Notes: generated by a model from the sequence alone, not told the origin. DNA of 64,000 bases from Paenibacillus sp. FJAT-29882 (GCF_001510645.1 NZ_LMVB01000001.1:1746573-1810572); one strand, 5' to 3'; shown: positions 51,210 to 60,960, numbered from the stretch's first letter. Program-made: numbers and translations.

Positions 51210-51678
51210 CCCACCTCCTAATTGTTTTTTCTTTCGTAGATTTTGGGGTTAATTTTTTCCTTTTGTCTTTCAAAGCGGAGTTTGTTCCCCAAAGGGGGAT
51301 TATTTTTTCCTCTTTTGCAAGTAGAACGAAAAACACGTATAGGCAATGGGTCAAGGGCGGTCTGAGCGCAAAATTTTTTTATGCTGCGTAGCGTTTTTAA
51401 TAATAAAGTTTTGTGCCCCTTGACCGATTGACTAGGCTTCTTAGCTTTTAGCCGGTAAGGTTCGGGTGTCCTACCGGCTGAAAGTTTACGCTGTTTTACG
51501 ATTCGGAAGGCAAAAGGGAAAAATAAAATAAAAGGCAGCCGGATGGCTGCATTCCTTTCGTCTTTATCTCTTTGACCTTCAGTTCTTCTGCTCGTTCGGT
51601 ATGGCGGGAACCGCAAATGGAACAGGAACCTACGGAATGTAGGCTAGCGTTATCAAGACCTAAATCGTAAAAAGTCAT
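51210..51678. other. structured, foreign-looking non-coding region
   Basis: No supported gene. Three structures stand out: GGTCAAGGG (near 51348) with CCCCTTGACC (near 51417) around an AT-rich loop; AGCCGGTA (near 51450) with TACCGGCT (near 51472); GCAGCC/GGCTGC (near 51536-51551) followed by a T-run on the minus strand. A 60-codon minus frame (51496-51678, MTFYDLGLDNASLHSVGSCS) lies across them and has no ribosome site. The strong base pairing suggests an RNA element or a mobile-element leader. Confidence 0.4.
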
Positions 51679-51681
51679 AAA

Positions 51682-51762
51682 AGCGCCCGATTGCTGAAGA
51701 ACAAGATAATGTTCATGATTGCTACTCTTAGCTTGTTGAACTAACGCCCACGTTAGTTGAAG
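51682..51762 (-). repeat. outlying cassette element
   Basis: AGCGCCCGATTGCTGAAGAAC, then TTGTTGAACTAACGCCCACGTTAGTTGAAG: arms TTGAACTAAC and GTTAGTTGAA around GCCCAC. Separated from the main array by about 5 kb. Confidence 0.65.
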
Positions 51763-51779
51763 ATTTAAAATTCTTAAAG

Positions 51780-52283
51780 TTAAGAAATCTTTTTCCCAAG
51801 AATAACTAAATCTCTCTTAATTCCATCTAATTTAGCGACTTCTGGTAAATGAGCCCACTTCTCAAAACCAAAACTTGAAAATAGTCTAATACTGGGCTCA
51901 TTATGTGCAAAGATGAATCCAAGTAAGATATCAATTTCAAACTTAGGACATTTCTCTATAACTTTGTTTAAAATCTTTTTCCCAAGTCCTTTACCTCTAA
52001 AATCTTCATGAAGATAAATACTTATTTCGGCAGCTGCATTATAAGCTGGTCTTCCGTAGAAAGATTGGAAACTTACCCAACCACAAATTACACCTTCATA
52101 CTCTACAACCCACAAAGGTCTTTTGTAAGGGTTGTGTTCTTTAAACCAATCTAATCTTTCATTTATAGATACAGGTTCAGTGTCAGCAGTTACCATTCTA
52201 CTTGGAACAGTCGAATTATAAATATCCACTATAATTGGTAAATCTTCAATACTTGCATCTTTAAATGTAATGTTTTCTAACAT
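51780..52283 (-). CDS. GNAT acetyltransferase, phosphinothricin-type
   Basis: A 167-residue GNAT of the PAT/Bar-like branch: DASIEDLPIIVDIYNSTVPSRMVTADTEPVS at the N-terminus, PLWVVEYEGVICGWVSFQSFYGRPAY, AAEISIYLHEDFRGKGLGKKIL for the acetyl-CoA loop. AAAGGAG precedes ATG. Near relatives in Bacillus (YwnH-like) N-acetylate amino-acid analogues. Flanked by cassette elements on both sides. Confidence 0.85.
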   Translation of the reverse strand: MLENITFKDASIEDLPIIVDIYNSTVPSRMVTADTEPVSINERLDWFKEHNPYKRPLWVVEYEGVICGWVSFQSFYGRPAYNAAAEISIYLHEDFRGKGLGKKILNKVIEKCPKFEIDILLGFIFAHNEPSIRLFSSFGFEKWAHLPEVAKLDGIKRDLVILGKKIS

Positions 52284-52378
52284 AAAAATACTCCTTTATA
52301 ATAAATTTAGTTAAATCGCTAATTATATGTTACATTACCTAACATCTTTGTTGCAATATAAATTTGAGATTCTTATTT

Positions 52379-52410
52379 AATTAAACTGACCGTACTTTAA
52401 GTGCATCACT
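52379..52410 (-). repeat. outlying single-core element with TTCACGATG tail
   Basis: AATTAAACTGACCGTACTTTAAG then ACTTCACGATG. A degenerate form of the dyad plus tail. Confidence 0.45.
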
Positions 52411-52513
52411 TCACGATGTTATTTATTAAAATAAATATCCAAGTTTTATTCCATTAAACGGCTCAATTATGGAATAAAAAGACAAACAAGAGTTTTTTTT
52501 CAATCGATACTAA

Positions 52514-52953
52514 AACTTTTTATATACCTCTGCAGTTGTAATTGAAGATGAAAAGATACCTAGCAGGCTTCGAATAAAAAATCAAGAAGGAAAAGATGTG
52601 TATGGTAGAAGGTTAAGTGTTTCTTTAGCAGCATTAAACGAAGCAGGGCATCAATTCATTCTAGATTCGTTCCATAATTCTTTCATTTCAAAAGCAACGC
52701 AGAAACCCTATGCCGAGGCTCACCATATTGTCCCTATATCTAGACAAGAGGACTTTGAGTATGAATTAGATCAACTAATATTGCTGCTCTTTGTCCTAAT
52801 TGCCACCGTTTAATACATCACGGGACGGATGAACAGAGAGAAGAAGCTCTAAGAATTCTTTTTGTTAAGAGAAGAGACCGACTTGAGAAAATAGGAATAG
52901 AAATTACATTTTCTCAATTGAAGAAAATGTATGAATTTAAAGATATCAATTAA
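52514..52953 (+). pseudogene. HNH endonuclease gene, truncated and frameshifted
   Basis: The plus strand reads VIEDEKIPSRLRIKNQEGKD, PYAEAHHIVPISRQEDFEYELD, then needs one extra base near 52775 to continue STNIAALCPNCHRLIHHGTD and EQREEALRILFVKRRDRLEKI to 52953. AxAHHIVP with CPNCHxxIH is the HNH/McrA-type zinc and catalytic set. The frame is closed upstream at 52511, so the N-terminal DNA-recognition part is lost. Confidence 0.7.
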
Positions 52954-53014
52954 ACTTGTTTATAATGATAAATTAAGCCATTAAAATCAATACCAAAAAA
53001 ATAATCTAACAGAC

Positions 53015-53047
53015 AATACAGCCTTTCCTAAATGGAAAGGCTGTATT
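53015..53047. terminator. strong symmetric hairpin
   Basis: AATACAGCCTTTCC (53015-53028) pairs with GGAAAGGCTGTATT (53034-53047). It lies 60 nt after the HNH remnant and serves either direction. Confidence 0.65.
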
Positions 53048-53193
53048 ATTTACTTACTGCTACATCTTTATATATCTTTCCTTACAAGTAGGGTACAGCA
53101 CTCTACATGTGTGGAATGCTCATTATTAATAAAAAGGAAAGGAATGACGTATGGACTAGATTACCCAACCGTTGGCTGTGCAAGGTGCCCTAA

Positions 53194-54366
53194 TTAACTG
53201 CTGCTCGGCAGAACTTCCGAATTCATAAGCGGTTCTCGACTAGGACCAGCTTTCCCTGCTTCCCGTAATACCAGCAATCCAATGAACAAGGACACAACGC
53301 CAATAATGATCAGCAGCGCCCCTATCTCTAGACTATAGGCTGTTAACGCCCCATCCCGAAAAGCCATCCCGCGTATGAGACGGTTAAGCCAGTTCATAGG
53401 TAATACCCATGCGAAAATTTGAAAGGGCTCTGGAAACACAAGTGGAGTCAATTGAATTCCAGTAGCAAGAAACGACGGATACACTACGAAGTTGGTCCGT
53501 GAATTGACTTTGGACAGGTCTTTGGCAGAATATCCGATCAACAATCCCACGAGTGCCAAGGCAAAAGCATAAACTAACAATGGGATGATAAATAGATACG
53601 GCTCTGCTTCAAACCGCATCCCCCCCACCTGCTTCAACAATCCATAGCATAAGAGCAGTGAAATAGAGCTCATGACAGCATAAGGTACACTACGAATCCA
53701 AATCTGAAAAGGCGATTTTCCGTTGGCAAAGAGCTTCCCTTCCTGACGTAAACGAGGTACAATCGCACCCGCTGCACTTGTTGTAATCATTAACACCACA
53801 ATATTCACAAATCCAAGCACCATAAAGTCGACATAACTTGTGGTCGGATTAAACAGCATCCGCTGCTGAAGGGACAAAGGAGAAACAAGCCCTTTGGATG
53901 TTTCAGTATCCATCCCTTTTTGAATCAGACGGGTCATGGAAAGTGTCATGTTTTCTGTTACGATGATTTCCTGAATGGCGGTTCGAATACCAGTTAACCC
54001 TGAGGGAATGGTATTATCCATTAAGATACCGATATTCGTAGATAGTCCTTGCTGCTTACGCTGCTCCAACTGTTTAGGAAGCATAATGACCGCTACAGCC
54101 TTCTCATTTGCCAGTAATATTTCAGGAGCAAGCCTGCTTGCGTATACGTTCGTGACGTTCATATATTGAGAAGCATTGATTGTGGAAATCAGCTGCCGCG
54201 AATACGCGCTGTGATCCTCATCAATAACAACAACAGGCGATTCGCTAACTTGATTATGCGAAAACATCAAACCAAAAAATATAGCCGCAACAAGCGGACC
54301 GATAAAGATAAAGCGAAGGTACTTACTACCCGCTACGTGCTTCCACTCGTCAATCAGTGAGTTCAT
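53194..54366 (-). CDS. ABC-2-type permease (YhgE/Pip-like exporter subunit)
   Basis: A 390-residue protein with one N-terminal helix (LRFIFIGPLVAAIFFGLMF), a large outside domain (about 40-175, PVVVIDEDHSAYSRQLISTI) and five or six C-terminal helices including FNPTTSYVDFMVLGFVNIVVLM. This is the ABC-2 drug-export permease layout. The ATG overlaps the HlyD-like gene end by 17 bases. No ATPase is in the operon. Confidence 0.85.
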   Translation of the reverse strand: MNSLIDEWKHVAGSKYLRFIFIGPLVAAIFFGLMFSHNQVSESPVVVIDEDHSAYSRQLISTINASQYMNVTNVYASRLAPEILLANEKAVAVIMLPKQLEQRKQQGLSTNIGILMDNTIPSGLTGIRTAIQEIIVTENMTLSMTRLIQKGMDTETSKGLVSPLSLQQRMLFNPTTSYVDFMVLGFVNIVVLMITTSAAGAIVPRLRQEGKLFANGKSPFQIWIRSVPYAVMSSISLLLCYGLLKQVGGMRFEAEPYLFIIPLLVYAFALALVGLLIGYSAKDLSKVNSRTNFVVYPSFLATGIQLTPLVFPEPFQIFAWVLPMNWLNRLIRGMAFRDGALTAYSLEIGALLIIIGVVSLFIGLLVLREAGKAGPSREPLMNSEVLPSSS

Positions 54367-54985
54367 CAAGTCTCACCTCCGCCGTCATACCCGGAAGCAG
54401 ATCAGCATTCGAATCCATAGATATTCGGACAAGAAACATACTTAAATCCGTTTGTCCTTTCTCACGTGACATACGCAAGTTGGCAAATTGAGGGGCGGCG
54501 ACGATCGAAGAAATAACACCATTCACCTGTGTTGTGTTTTCCAGATATGGAAAATAAACAGCAACGTTTTTTTGATTAACCTTAAGCTTTTGGATTTCAC
54601 TTTCCTGAATGTAGAGGTCTGTATAATAGATATTCTTCTGCAGAATCACAACCGGCATTCCTTGCAGCAGCTGATCCCCCGGCTTTACAGCAATCCTGTT
54701 GATCAATCCGTCATCAGGCGCGAATACATCCACTTCTCCTCCTTCAGCTGATGTAACCTGCAATAGCACATCTCCCTGTTTTACCGAATCGCCTACAACC
54801 GCATTGACCTTTACAATCGCCCCTGGACTATCCTGATACAATATTGTCGTTTGCTCCGCTTCAAGCACACCCTGCTTTCTACTTTCAGCCTGGCTAACGG
54901 CATCCTTTCCTTTAGCAGCAAGAAGCGAACCTCCTGCTATCAGCACAACCGCCATGCCGATATAAAAGCCTACTTTTATCTTCAT
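54350..54985 (-). CDS. HlyD-type membrane-fusion/periplasmic adaptor protein
   Basis: A 211-residue adaptor: N-terminal anchor (VGFYIGMAVVLIAGGSLLAA), then a biotinyl-lipoyl-like domain: GAIVKVNAVVGDSVKQGDVLLQV paired with GLINRIAVKPGDQLLQGMPVVIL, then a beta-barrel with LLPGMTAEVRLDE. It is shorter than Gram-negative HlyD. It overlaps the ABC-2 permease and follows Lpd by 37 nt. Confidence 0.85.
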   Translation of the reverse strand: MKIKVGFYIGMAVVLIAGGSLLAAKGKDAVSQAESRKQGVLEAEQTTILYQDSPGAIVKVNAVVGDSVKQGDVLLQVTSAEGGEVDVFAPDDGLINRIAVKPGDQLLQGMPVVILQKNIYYTDLYIQESEIQKLKVNQKNVAVYFPYLENTTQVNGVISSIVAAPQFANLRMSREKGQTDLSMFLVRISMDSNADLLPGMTAEVRLDELTD

Positions 54986-55022
54986 TCTTTTATCTCTCCC
55001 ATCCCCTAATCTCTATATGTTG

Positions 55023-56426
55023 TTAAATCTGTTGCTCTTTTTTACTTTTCATCATCATTTTTCTGACTGCATTTTCGGCAGCCTCCATAATTACTTCTCC
55101 CAATGTGGGATGGGGATGAATCGTCATAGCCAAGTCCTCTACCGTTGCCCCCATCTCGATAGTAAGTCCAAGCTCAGATATGAGTGTTGATGCCTCCACC
55201 CCAACGATTTGTGCACCAATTACGATTCCTGAGGTCGGGTTCGCCACAATCTTGACGAAACCTTCGGTTTCCCTCAATGCCAATGCTCTTCCGTTGATCG
55301 CGAAAGTGGATTTGCCCATAACAATCGGGATGGATTTTGCCTTTGCTTCCGTTTCACTTAAACCGACGCTTGCCAACTCTGGATTAGAAAAGACGACGAG
55401 CGGAATGGCTTTATAATCAACCTCGGAGGCATGGCCTGCTATGGCTTCTGCCGCAATCTTGGCTTCATAGGAAGCTTTGTGAGCGAGTGCCGGACCAGCT
55501 GTAATATCTCCAATTGCGAAAATATGCGGGATAGCCGTTCTGCACTGTTCGTCCGTCTCGATCAGTCCCCTGCTCGTCACCGGCAAGCCTATGCGCGCAA
55601 GCCCTAACTTGCCGTCTGTATTTGGTTTTCTGCCGATAGTCACTAACGCATATTCCGCTGTAACATGATGCTGCTCCTGATTTTTTAAATAATGCAGTGT
55701 AATTGAATCCGCATTCTGCATCACCTTCTCAGCTGTCGCCCCGCTTATAATGTTAATACCATCGGCAAGCATCTGCCGGACAACAGGGGCCGCAAGCTCT
55801 GTCTCAAATCCCCGTAGCACTTGTTCTCCGCCCTCCAGAATCGTTACCTTTGTTCCAAATTTGGCATACATTTGCCCCAGTTCGACACCAATGTAACCAC
55901 CTCCTATAACTACCAGGCTAGTCGGAACCTCGGGGAGCGACAGCGCTTCTGTGGAGGACAAAATACGCCCTCCAACCGGAAATGCTTGCAGTTCAATCGG
56001 ACGAGATCCCGTTGCCAATATCGCGTACTTAAATGAAATGGTTTGCTCCGCTCCAGATTGATTGATAATCGCTGTATGTTCATCAACCAAACTAGCCTCT
56101 CCTTCCAGAATGCTCACACCAGCAGACTTTAATAAATAACTCACTCCACCTGCCTGCTTATTCACAATCCCTCGCTTGAAATCCTGAGCATTCTTAAATG
56201 ACGCTACCGCATCTACATTATTGAACTGTCTGAGCACATCATAGCGATGCGATTCTGCAATTAATGCTTTGGATGGAATGCAACCAACATGCGTGCAGAC
56301 TCCGCCAAGCTGACTGCGTTCGACAATCGCCGTCTTCATACCAAGTTGTGAGGAGCGTAGCGCCGCTACATACCCTCCCGGCCCTGATCCAATGACCAAC
56401 GTTTCTACGGATTCAAACTTATTCAT
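55023..56426 (-). CDS. lpdA: dihydrolipoamide dehydrogenase-like flavoprotein
   Basis: A 467-residue FAD disulfide oxidoreductase: VIGSGPGGYVAALRSSQLGMKTAI for FAD, GGVCTHVGCIPSKAL for the redox cysteine pair, VVIGGGYIGVELGQMYAKFG for NAD, PHIFAIGDITAGPALAHKASYE, and the catalytic end MTIHPHPTLGEVIMEA. All core residues are present. No pyruvate or 2-oxo acid dehydrogenase genes are nearby; the gene is in an operon with an adaptor and permease, under a TetR. GGAGG lies before ATG 56426. Confidence 0.88.
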   Translation of the reverse strand: MNKFESVETLVIGSGPGGYVAALRSSQLGMKTAIVERSQLGGVCTHVGCIPSKALIAESHRYDVLRQFNNVDAVASFKNAQDFKRGIVNKQAGGVSYLLKSAGVSILEGEASLVDEHTAIINQSGAEQTISFKYAILATGSRPIELQAFPVGGRILSSTEALSLPEVPTSLVVIGGGYIGVELGQMYAKFGTKVTILEGGEQVLRGFETELAAPVVRQMLADGINIISGATAEKVMQNADSITLHYLKNQEQHHVTAEYALVTIGRKPNTDGKLGLARIGLPVTSRGLIETDEQCRTAIPHIFAIGDITAGPALAHKASYEAKIAAEAIAGHASEVDYKAIPLVVFSNPELASVGLSETEAKAKSIPIVMGKSTFAINGRALALRETEGFVKIVANPTSGIVIGAQIVGVEASTLISELGLTIEMGATVEDLAMTIHPHPTLGEVIMEAAENAVRKMMMKSKKEQQI

Positions 56427-56454
56427 ATCCTGATACCTCCTGTTGAAATTTTTT

Positions 56455-56494
56455 AAAATATGATGATCATAATATATTATAACCATCATATTTT
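56455..56494. promoter_or_regulatory. TetR operator upstream of the Lpd operon
   Basis: AAAATATGATG (56455-56465) pairs exactly with CATCATATTTT (56484-56494). A related ATATTATGACGATTATAATATT lies near 56564-56585, beside the TetR start. Confidence 0.65.
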
Positions 56495-56619
56495 AAAAAC
56501 GTCAACAACCGTGTTTAGCCTTTTTGAGCTAACGTTTGCCGGATGGCTAAATTGACACCTCATATTATGACGATTATAATATTTTAAAGATAGAATTATG
56601 AAGCTGTGGAGTGATTACA

Positions 56620-57186
56620 ATGCCGTATCCCAAAGGCCATAAGATGAAAGTGCGGAATAAAATCGTTGAAAGTGCTGCCAAGGCTTTTCGCACCAATGGT
56701 ATCCACGATGTAAGTGTTCCCTTCATTATGAAGGGGGCCGGGTTGACTCATGGAGGGTTTTATTCACATTTTGACAACAAAGAACAGCTCGTCGCCGAAG
56801 CCTGCCGGTATGCCATCAGCGATACCATCGCACTTCTGCAAGAAGCCGCTGACCAGGACAAGCAGTACCCCAAAATCAATACTGTCATTGATTATTATTT
56901 AAGCCCGTATCACCGCGACCAAACGGAGATGGGTTGCATTCTTCCTGCCCTTTCTGGCGAAATATCCCGCTCTTCGGAAGAGGTTCGGCAGGTATTCACC
57001 CATGAACTAGAGCGAATGATTGCTTTTATCTCCAATCTGGCGGACATTGACGCGTCCAAAGGTAGCGCACTGCTCAGTACCATGGTTGGTTCTCTTGTGC
57101 TTGCACGGTCTGTTAATGAGCCTGAACTTAGTAACAGCCTTCTTTCGGCAGGCAAGCAGTATGCCAAAGAGCTGGTTATGAACTAG
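56620..57186 (+). CDS. TetR-family regulator
   Basis: A 188-residue regulator: KIVESAAKAFRTNGIHDVSVPFIMKGAGLTHGGFYSHFDNKEQLVAEAC is the TetR helix-turn-helix of the THGGFYSHF class (NemR/AcrR-like). GGAG lies before ATG 56620. Divergent from the Lpd-adaptor-permease operon with matching palindromes between. Confidence 0.88.
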   Translation: MPYPKGHKMKVRNKIVESAAKAFRTNGIHDVSVPFIMKGAGLTHGGFYSHFDNKEQLVAEACRYAISDTIALLQEAADQDKQYPKINTVIDYYLSPYHRDQTEMGCILPALSGEISRSSEEVRQVFTHELERMIAFISNLADIDASKGSALLSTMVGSLVLARSVNEPELSNSLLSAGKQYAKELVMN

Positions 57187-57258
57187 TCTTCCATGATCCC
57201 TTATACAATTTGCAGATTTGGGTGCTGGTTGATCCATAATGTCCAGCCACGAAACACA

Positions 57259-57289
57259 CAAAAACACGCCAATGAATGGCGTGTTTTTG
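57259..57289. terminator. strong hairpin after the TetR gene
   Basis: CAAAAACACGCC (57259-57270) pairs exactly with GGCGTGTTTTTG (57278-57289) over seven bases. Confidence 0.7.
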
Positions 57290-57432
57290 TGTAAATCATA
57301 ATAAGCTGCTCCTCAATCCTATTATTGTTTTTCAGCAGAATTGTTATTGCTCTCACAACCTACACAAAGCTGTTAGTAAGCGTAAGGTCTCAAGAAAAAA
57401 CCTCCCGACAGGGGTGAAAGAGTCATTTATTT

Positions 57433-58002
57433 TCATAACGTACTAACCCGTAGTTCATAAAAATACTGCACAATTGGATGCTTTAACTTCATCTTCTCGG
57501 TCAAGTTTAAAATCCGCTTTTTTCCAACTCGTCGATCAACCAAAGCTAGAATATTCAATAAGATATCATTGCTCTCTAAGCTTTCCTCTATAGAAGTGGA
57601 TAAATACTTAGTAGCCACAACGTTAAAGTTTGATTTACTTAATGATGACTGTGCTGACAAAAGCTCTTTTGCATATTCTGATATTTTTCTACTTCTAGCA
57701 ATTACTATTAGACGATCCTCTGGAACGATCCCCTTAGTATCTTGTCTGACCGCTTCAATTTCTTCATTGTTGATCGGAATTTGGATATCTGGATCATTCT
57801 TAATTTCTAGATCCGTCTGATACCATCTGATTAAGGTCGTTATATCTCTCATATTGAGTACGTTCTTTTTATCTACGGCAATATAACAAATTCCTGCTTT
57901 ATCAGGTAAATAACGGTAGCTGGTTGAACGGTATTCGACCCTGCCATATAACGCAGGACAGAGAAAACTCTCCAGCTGTTGCTTCAATTTACTCCAGGAC
58001 AT
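57433..58002 (-). CDS. SF0329-family protein
   Basis: A 189-residue soluble protein: MSWSKLKQQLESFLCPALYGRVEYRSTSYRYLPDKAGICYIAVDKKNVLNM, ARSRKISEYAKELLSAQSSLSKSNFNVVA, LNILALVDRRVGKKRILNL, KHPIVQYFYELR. This matches the SF0329-type family of Bacillota; role unknown. GGAGGATAT before ATG. Single gene, no element nearby. Confidence 0.75.
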   Translation of the reverse strand: MSWSKLKQQLESFLCPALYGRVEYRSTSYRYLPDKAGICYIAVDKKNVLNMRDITTLIRWYQTDLEIKNDPDIQIPINNEEIEAVRQDTKGIVPEDRLIVIARSRKISEYAKELLSAQSSLSKSNFNVVATKYLSTSIEESLESNDILLNILALVDRRVGKKRILNLTEKMKLKHPIVQYFYELRVSTL

Positions 58003-58129
58003 ATATCCTCCTATGTTGTATATTACAAATACCTATTGAGGCAGTCGTTCTATTATCCATAATACAATAACCAACACATCAATCATACTAAATACTAAAT
58101 ACAAGCAACCTTGCGTTTTTAAAACCTCT

Positions 58130-58381
58130 TTAGAAATAATAATAACCCTTAACATTACTTTTAAGTTTCAAATAAACATCCTTATAGAAATTTTTGTCCG
58201 TATACACTTGAAAATCATTATTTTTATATTTTTCAAATAGCCAACTTGAAATAGTCTGTAAATCATTCCTTGTTAGTATACTACCGCCGGAAAGGTTTTC
58301 TTTATATTTTGACGTCGCTAAATAATTGAATTCGGCAATTTGAATACCCTCAATAATTTCACTTCTTTGGAAAAAAAACGT
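58130..58381 (-). pseudogene. C-terminal gene fragment
   Basis: A frame without a start reads RSEIIEGIQIAEFNYLATSK, LSGGSILTRNDLQTISSWLF, NFYKDVYLKLKSNVKGYYYF and stops at 58130. It lies in a 700-bp gap (58003-58699) that holds nothing else recognisable. Family unknown. Confidence 0.4.
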
Positions 58382-58699
58382 TTATTACATTAAATAATTT
58401 CCGAAACAAAAAAAGATTGTGAAAGAATGTAGTTAAATGTAGTGTAGTGATTTAAAAATAAACTGCAATTATTAAAATACCAACAGCAGCCGCATATAAT
58501 TCATGTTTTATCACATAATTGATGGTCTTTGAGATAAATCAAATTAAGGTTGAAATCCCTATTATTTATGCAAAAAATATAGTGCCATTTATAGTGTGGA
58601 TTAACTGTCAAATACATATTTTAGAGACAAACGTCATTTAATTCTAAAATAATGACGTCAAATAAAAAAGAAAGTTACACGTTTGGTTCCTGCCTCTTC

Positions 58700-60646
58700 T
58701 TATATGGAAACTCTTTCATCCATTTGAAGAAATTTTTGCAGGGTAATAATCTCATTCTGTATGCTTGAAAACTCTTCTATTTCAGGGACGTTTTTTATAG
58801 ATGGTGACTGTTTTCGATTGGTGGCATTAGCCATCGTTTCACAAACATAAAGCAATTGGGCAAGGGTATCATTTGAAAGAATAGGACGTCTGGTGGTTTT
58901 TGAAGCATTTTCCAATAAATACCCTAATTGCTCGATGGAAAATATAACAGGCCAGTAATATTCCAATGCCCGTTGATTAACTGGAAGCTCTCCTGCAGCT
59001 GTATCATGTAATGTTTTTAAATTAATTAAATTCGTTCGCATTTTCATTCTTTCTTCGCTTTTTGTAGCATTAAAACCGATTCCCTGATCAGAGAAAAGAA
59101 CTAATAAAAATTGCGCCTGACTTCGGATCGTTTTGGTTATTAAATGTGGAAGACGACTAGAGGCAGAATACCTACCTACAATCCATACTCCTAGAAGACC
59201 AATAACAATTCCAACCAAAACATCGATTAATCTAGCTGAGGCAAAATAAGAAAAGCTAAAGCTGTCGTGACTCGTACTTTCAGCCATCAGCAATGCATTC
59301 GGTGTAAAGAATAACGCGGCTAAACCATAATTTTTTACAATAAATAGCTCTGTAATAAACGTCAAAAGCAAAATCAAGAAAACGAGAATGTAGCCAGATG
59401 GGTGAGTAGCAAGAATCAAGCTAGCAATCAGAATACCTAGAATTGTACCAAATCCTCTTTGAATGGCACGATGATAGGTAGTGACAATAGTCGAGCCTGA
59501 CAAAACTGCTACACAGGATAACGGCACCCAATAGGACCGTGTCAATTCAAACTGATAGGCGATAATAGCAGCAATAATCGTGACAACACCGAACCTTACA
59601 GAAGTAATAAAGATAATAGAATTTTTGTCAAACGCTCCCAAAAGAATAGTCTTGAGTGATGGTTTGGAAATCTGAATCACTTGATTAATTTTGGATGTTG
59701 GTTCATTCATAATGGCATCTGCATCATAAATTTTTGTGAATAACTGAACAATTGTTTCATTTATTTCTTTAGGCTGAAGAATTTTTTTAACGACACTCTC
59801 TCTTTTATTTTTCTGATCCAGTGAATTTGCCAGATATCGGACGGATTCTCCTACTTCCGATGGTATTTTCGAGCTGTTTTCTGAAAAATTTTCAAGCATG
59901 TACAAAAAGATCATGTTTGCATGACCGTTTATTACATATAATTGCTTAAATAGATCCGTTTGTCGCCAAGGGATATATCCTGCTGCAAGTGTTTCTTCTG
60001 CTTCTTTCAAGACTGACATGACACGGTGTCTTGCCTCATTAAATTTCTCTGTACCAATTGAATCCAGAAACGCAGCCAGTTCTAAATATACTCTTTTTAC
60101 TACACTGGTTTCCGGACCATGTGGATCAAAAAACCAACCTATCATGGCAATCACCCATGATAGAGCTCCACCAAGAAAAACAAGGCCGGCGCGCAAAGGA
60201 GCAAGCTCTGGATGAACTGGCATACCTGTTGTCATTGCAAAAACTAAAACAAAAAAGATTGCAGAGGGTCCAATAATTTTCAAAGCTCCAAAAATAAAAA
60301 TAACCGTAGCTCCAATAATCCCCATCAAAATGGCTACTGCAAGTGGATAAGGAGCAGCAAGAGTCCCCAATGCGGAGATTAAAGTCATCCCAAGTACGAC
60401 AAAAAATAGCTTTTTAGCTCTTTGAGCATAGGGGATATTAAATACGTAAAGATAGGTAAAGCCCCCCATCCCAGCTATCAACCCATATTCTGGATTCCCT
60501 AATAATAATCCAATAAGGACTGGAAGGGCTGCGGCTAATCCTGCACAGAATGCCTTTATCCATGGAAATGGCTTTCTATTAACAGTCAAAGCCTGCTTTA
60601 TGATGGATGGAGATTTAGGAGAGGCAGATTTAGAGGTTTCTCTCAT
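58700..60646 (-). CDS. FUSC-family membrane exporter
   Basis: A 648-residue protein with two sets of about six helices separated by a soluble region (about 190-350): GLAAALPVLIGLLLGNPEYGLIAGMGGFTYLYV first, then RFGVVTIIAAIIAYQFELTRSYWVPLSCVAVLSGSTIVTTYHRAIQRGFGTILGILIA, the FUSC_2/aromatic-acid exporter (AaeB/YccS) hallmark. AAAGGAG before ATG. Divergent from a LysR regulator. Confidence 0.88.
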   Translation of the reverse strand: MRETSKSASPKSPSIIKQALTVNRKPFPWIKAFCAGLAAALPVLIGLLLGNPEYGLIAGMGGFTYLYVFNIPYAQRAKKLFFVVLGMTLISALGTLAAPYPLAVAILMGIIGATVIFIFGALKIIGPSAIFFVLVFAMTTGMPVHPELAPLRAGLVFLGGALSWVIAMIGWFFDPHGPETSVVKRVYLELAAFLDSIGTEKFNEARHRVMSVLKEAEETLAAGYIPWRQTDLFKQLYVINGHANMIFLYMLENFSENSSKIPSEVGESVRYLANSLDQKNKRESVVKKILQPKEINETIVQLFTKIYDADAIMNEPTSKINQVIQISKPSLKTILLGAFDKNSIIFITSVRFGVVTIIAAIIAYQFELTRSYWVPLSCVAVLSGSTIVTTYHRAIQRGFGTILGILIASLILATHPSGYILVFLILLLTFITELFIVKNYGLAALFFTPNALLMAESTSHDSFSFSYFASARLIDVLVGIVIGLLGVWIVGRYSASSRLPHLITKTIRSQAQFLLVLFSDQGIGFNATKSEERMKMRTNLINLKTLHDTAAGELPVNQRALEYYWPVIFSIEQLGYLLENASKTTRRPILSNDTLAQLLYVCETMANATNRKQSPSIKNVPEIEEFSSIQNEIITLQKFLQMDERVSI

Positions 60647-60960
60647 ACTGATTGCTCCTTTTCTAAAATCATTTACTTATTAATAAACTTACAAGAACAC
60701 TGTCTTAATATCTTTTTTTAAGAACCTTTATTTATACCCATTCTCCGGCAAAAGGCTCTATAATAATGGCTGCTAATAAAAATAGTGTCCCAACTTTATA
60801 AGTACCTGCATGAAATAAACCTACCAAATACAAGGAAGAGCTGTTAATAAAAAACTGGCATCTCCTATTATACTTCTGTAAAGCTATACATAGCTAATTG
60901 TCTTTTTTATCAATTCCATGCATTATTGTAATATCATCTATTTTTTTGGAGGAATTATTC

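Noticed and set aside
51112..51678. Several overlapping open frames on both strands (for example 51218-51616 and 51496-51678)
   Set aside because: No ribosome sites, arginine/lysine-rich low-complexity translations, and strong inverted repeats through the same bases. They look like shadows of a structured region.
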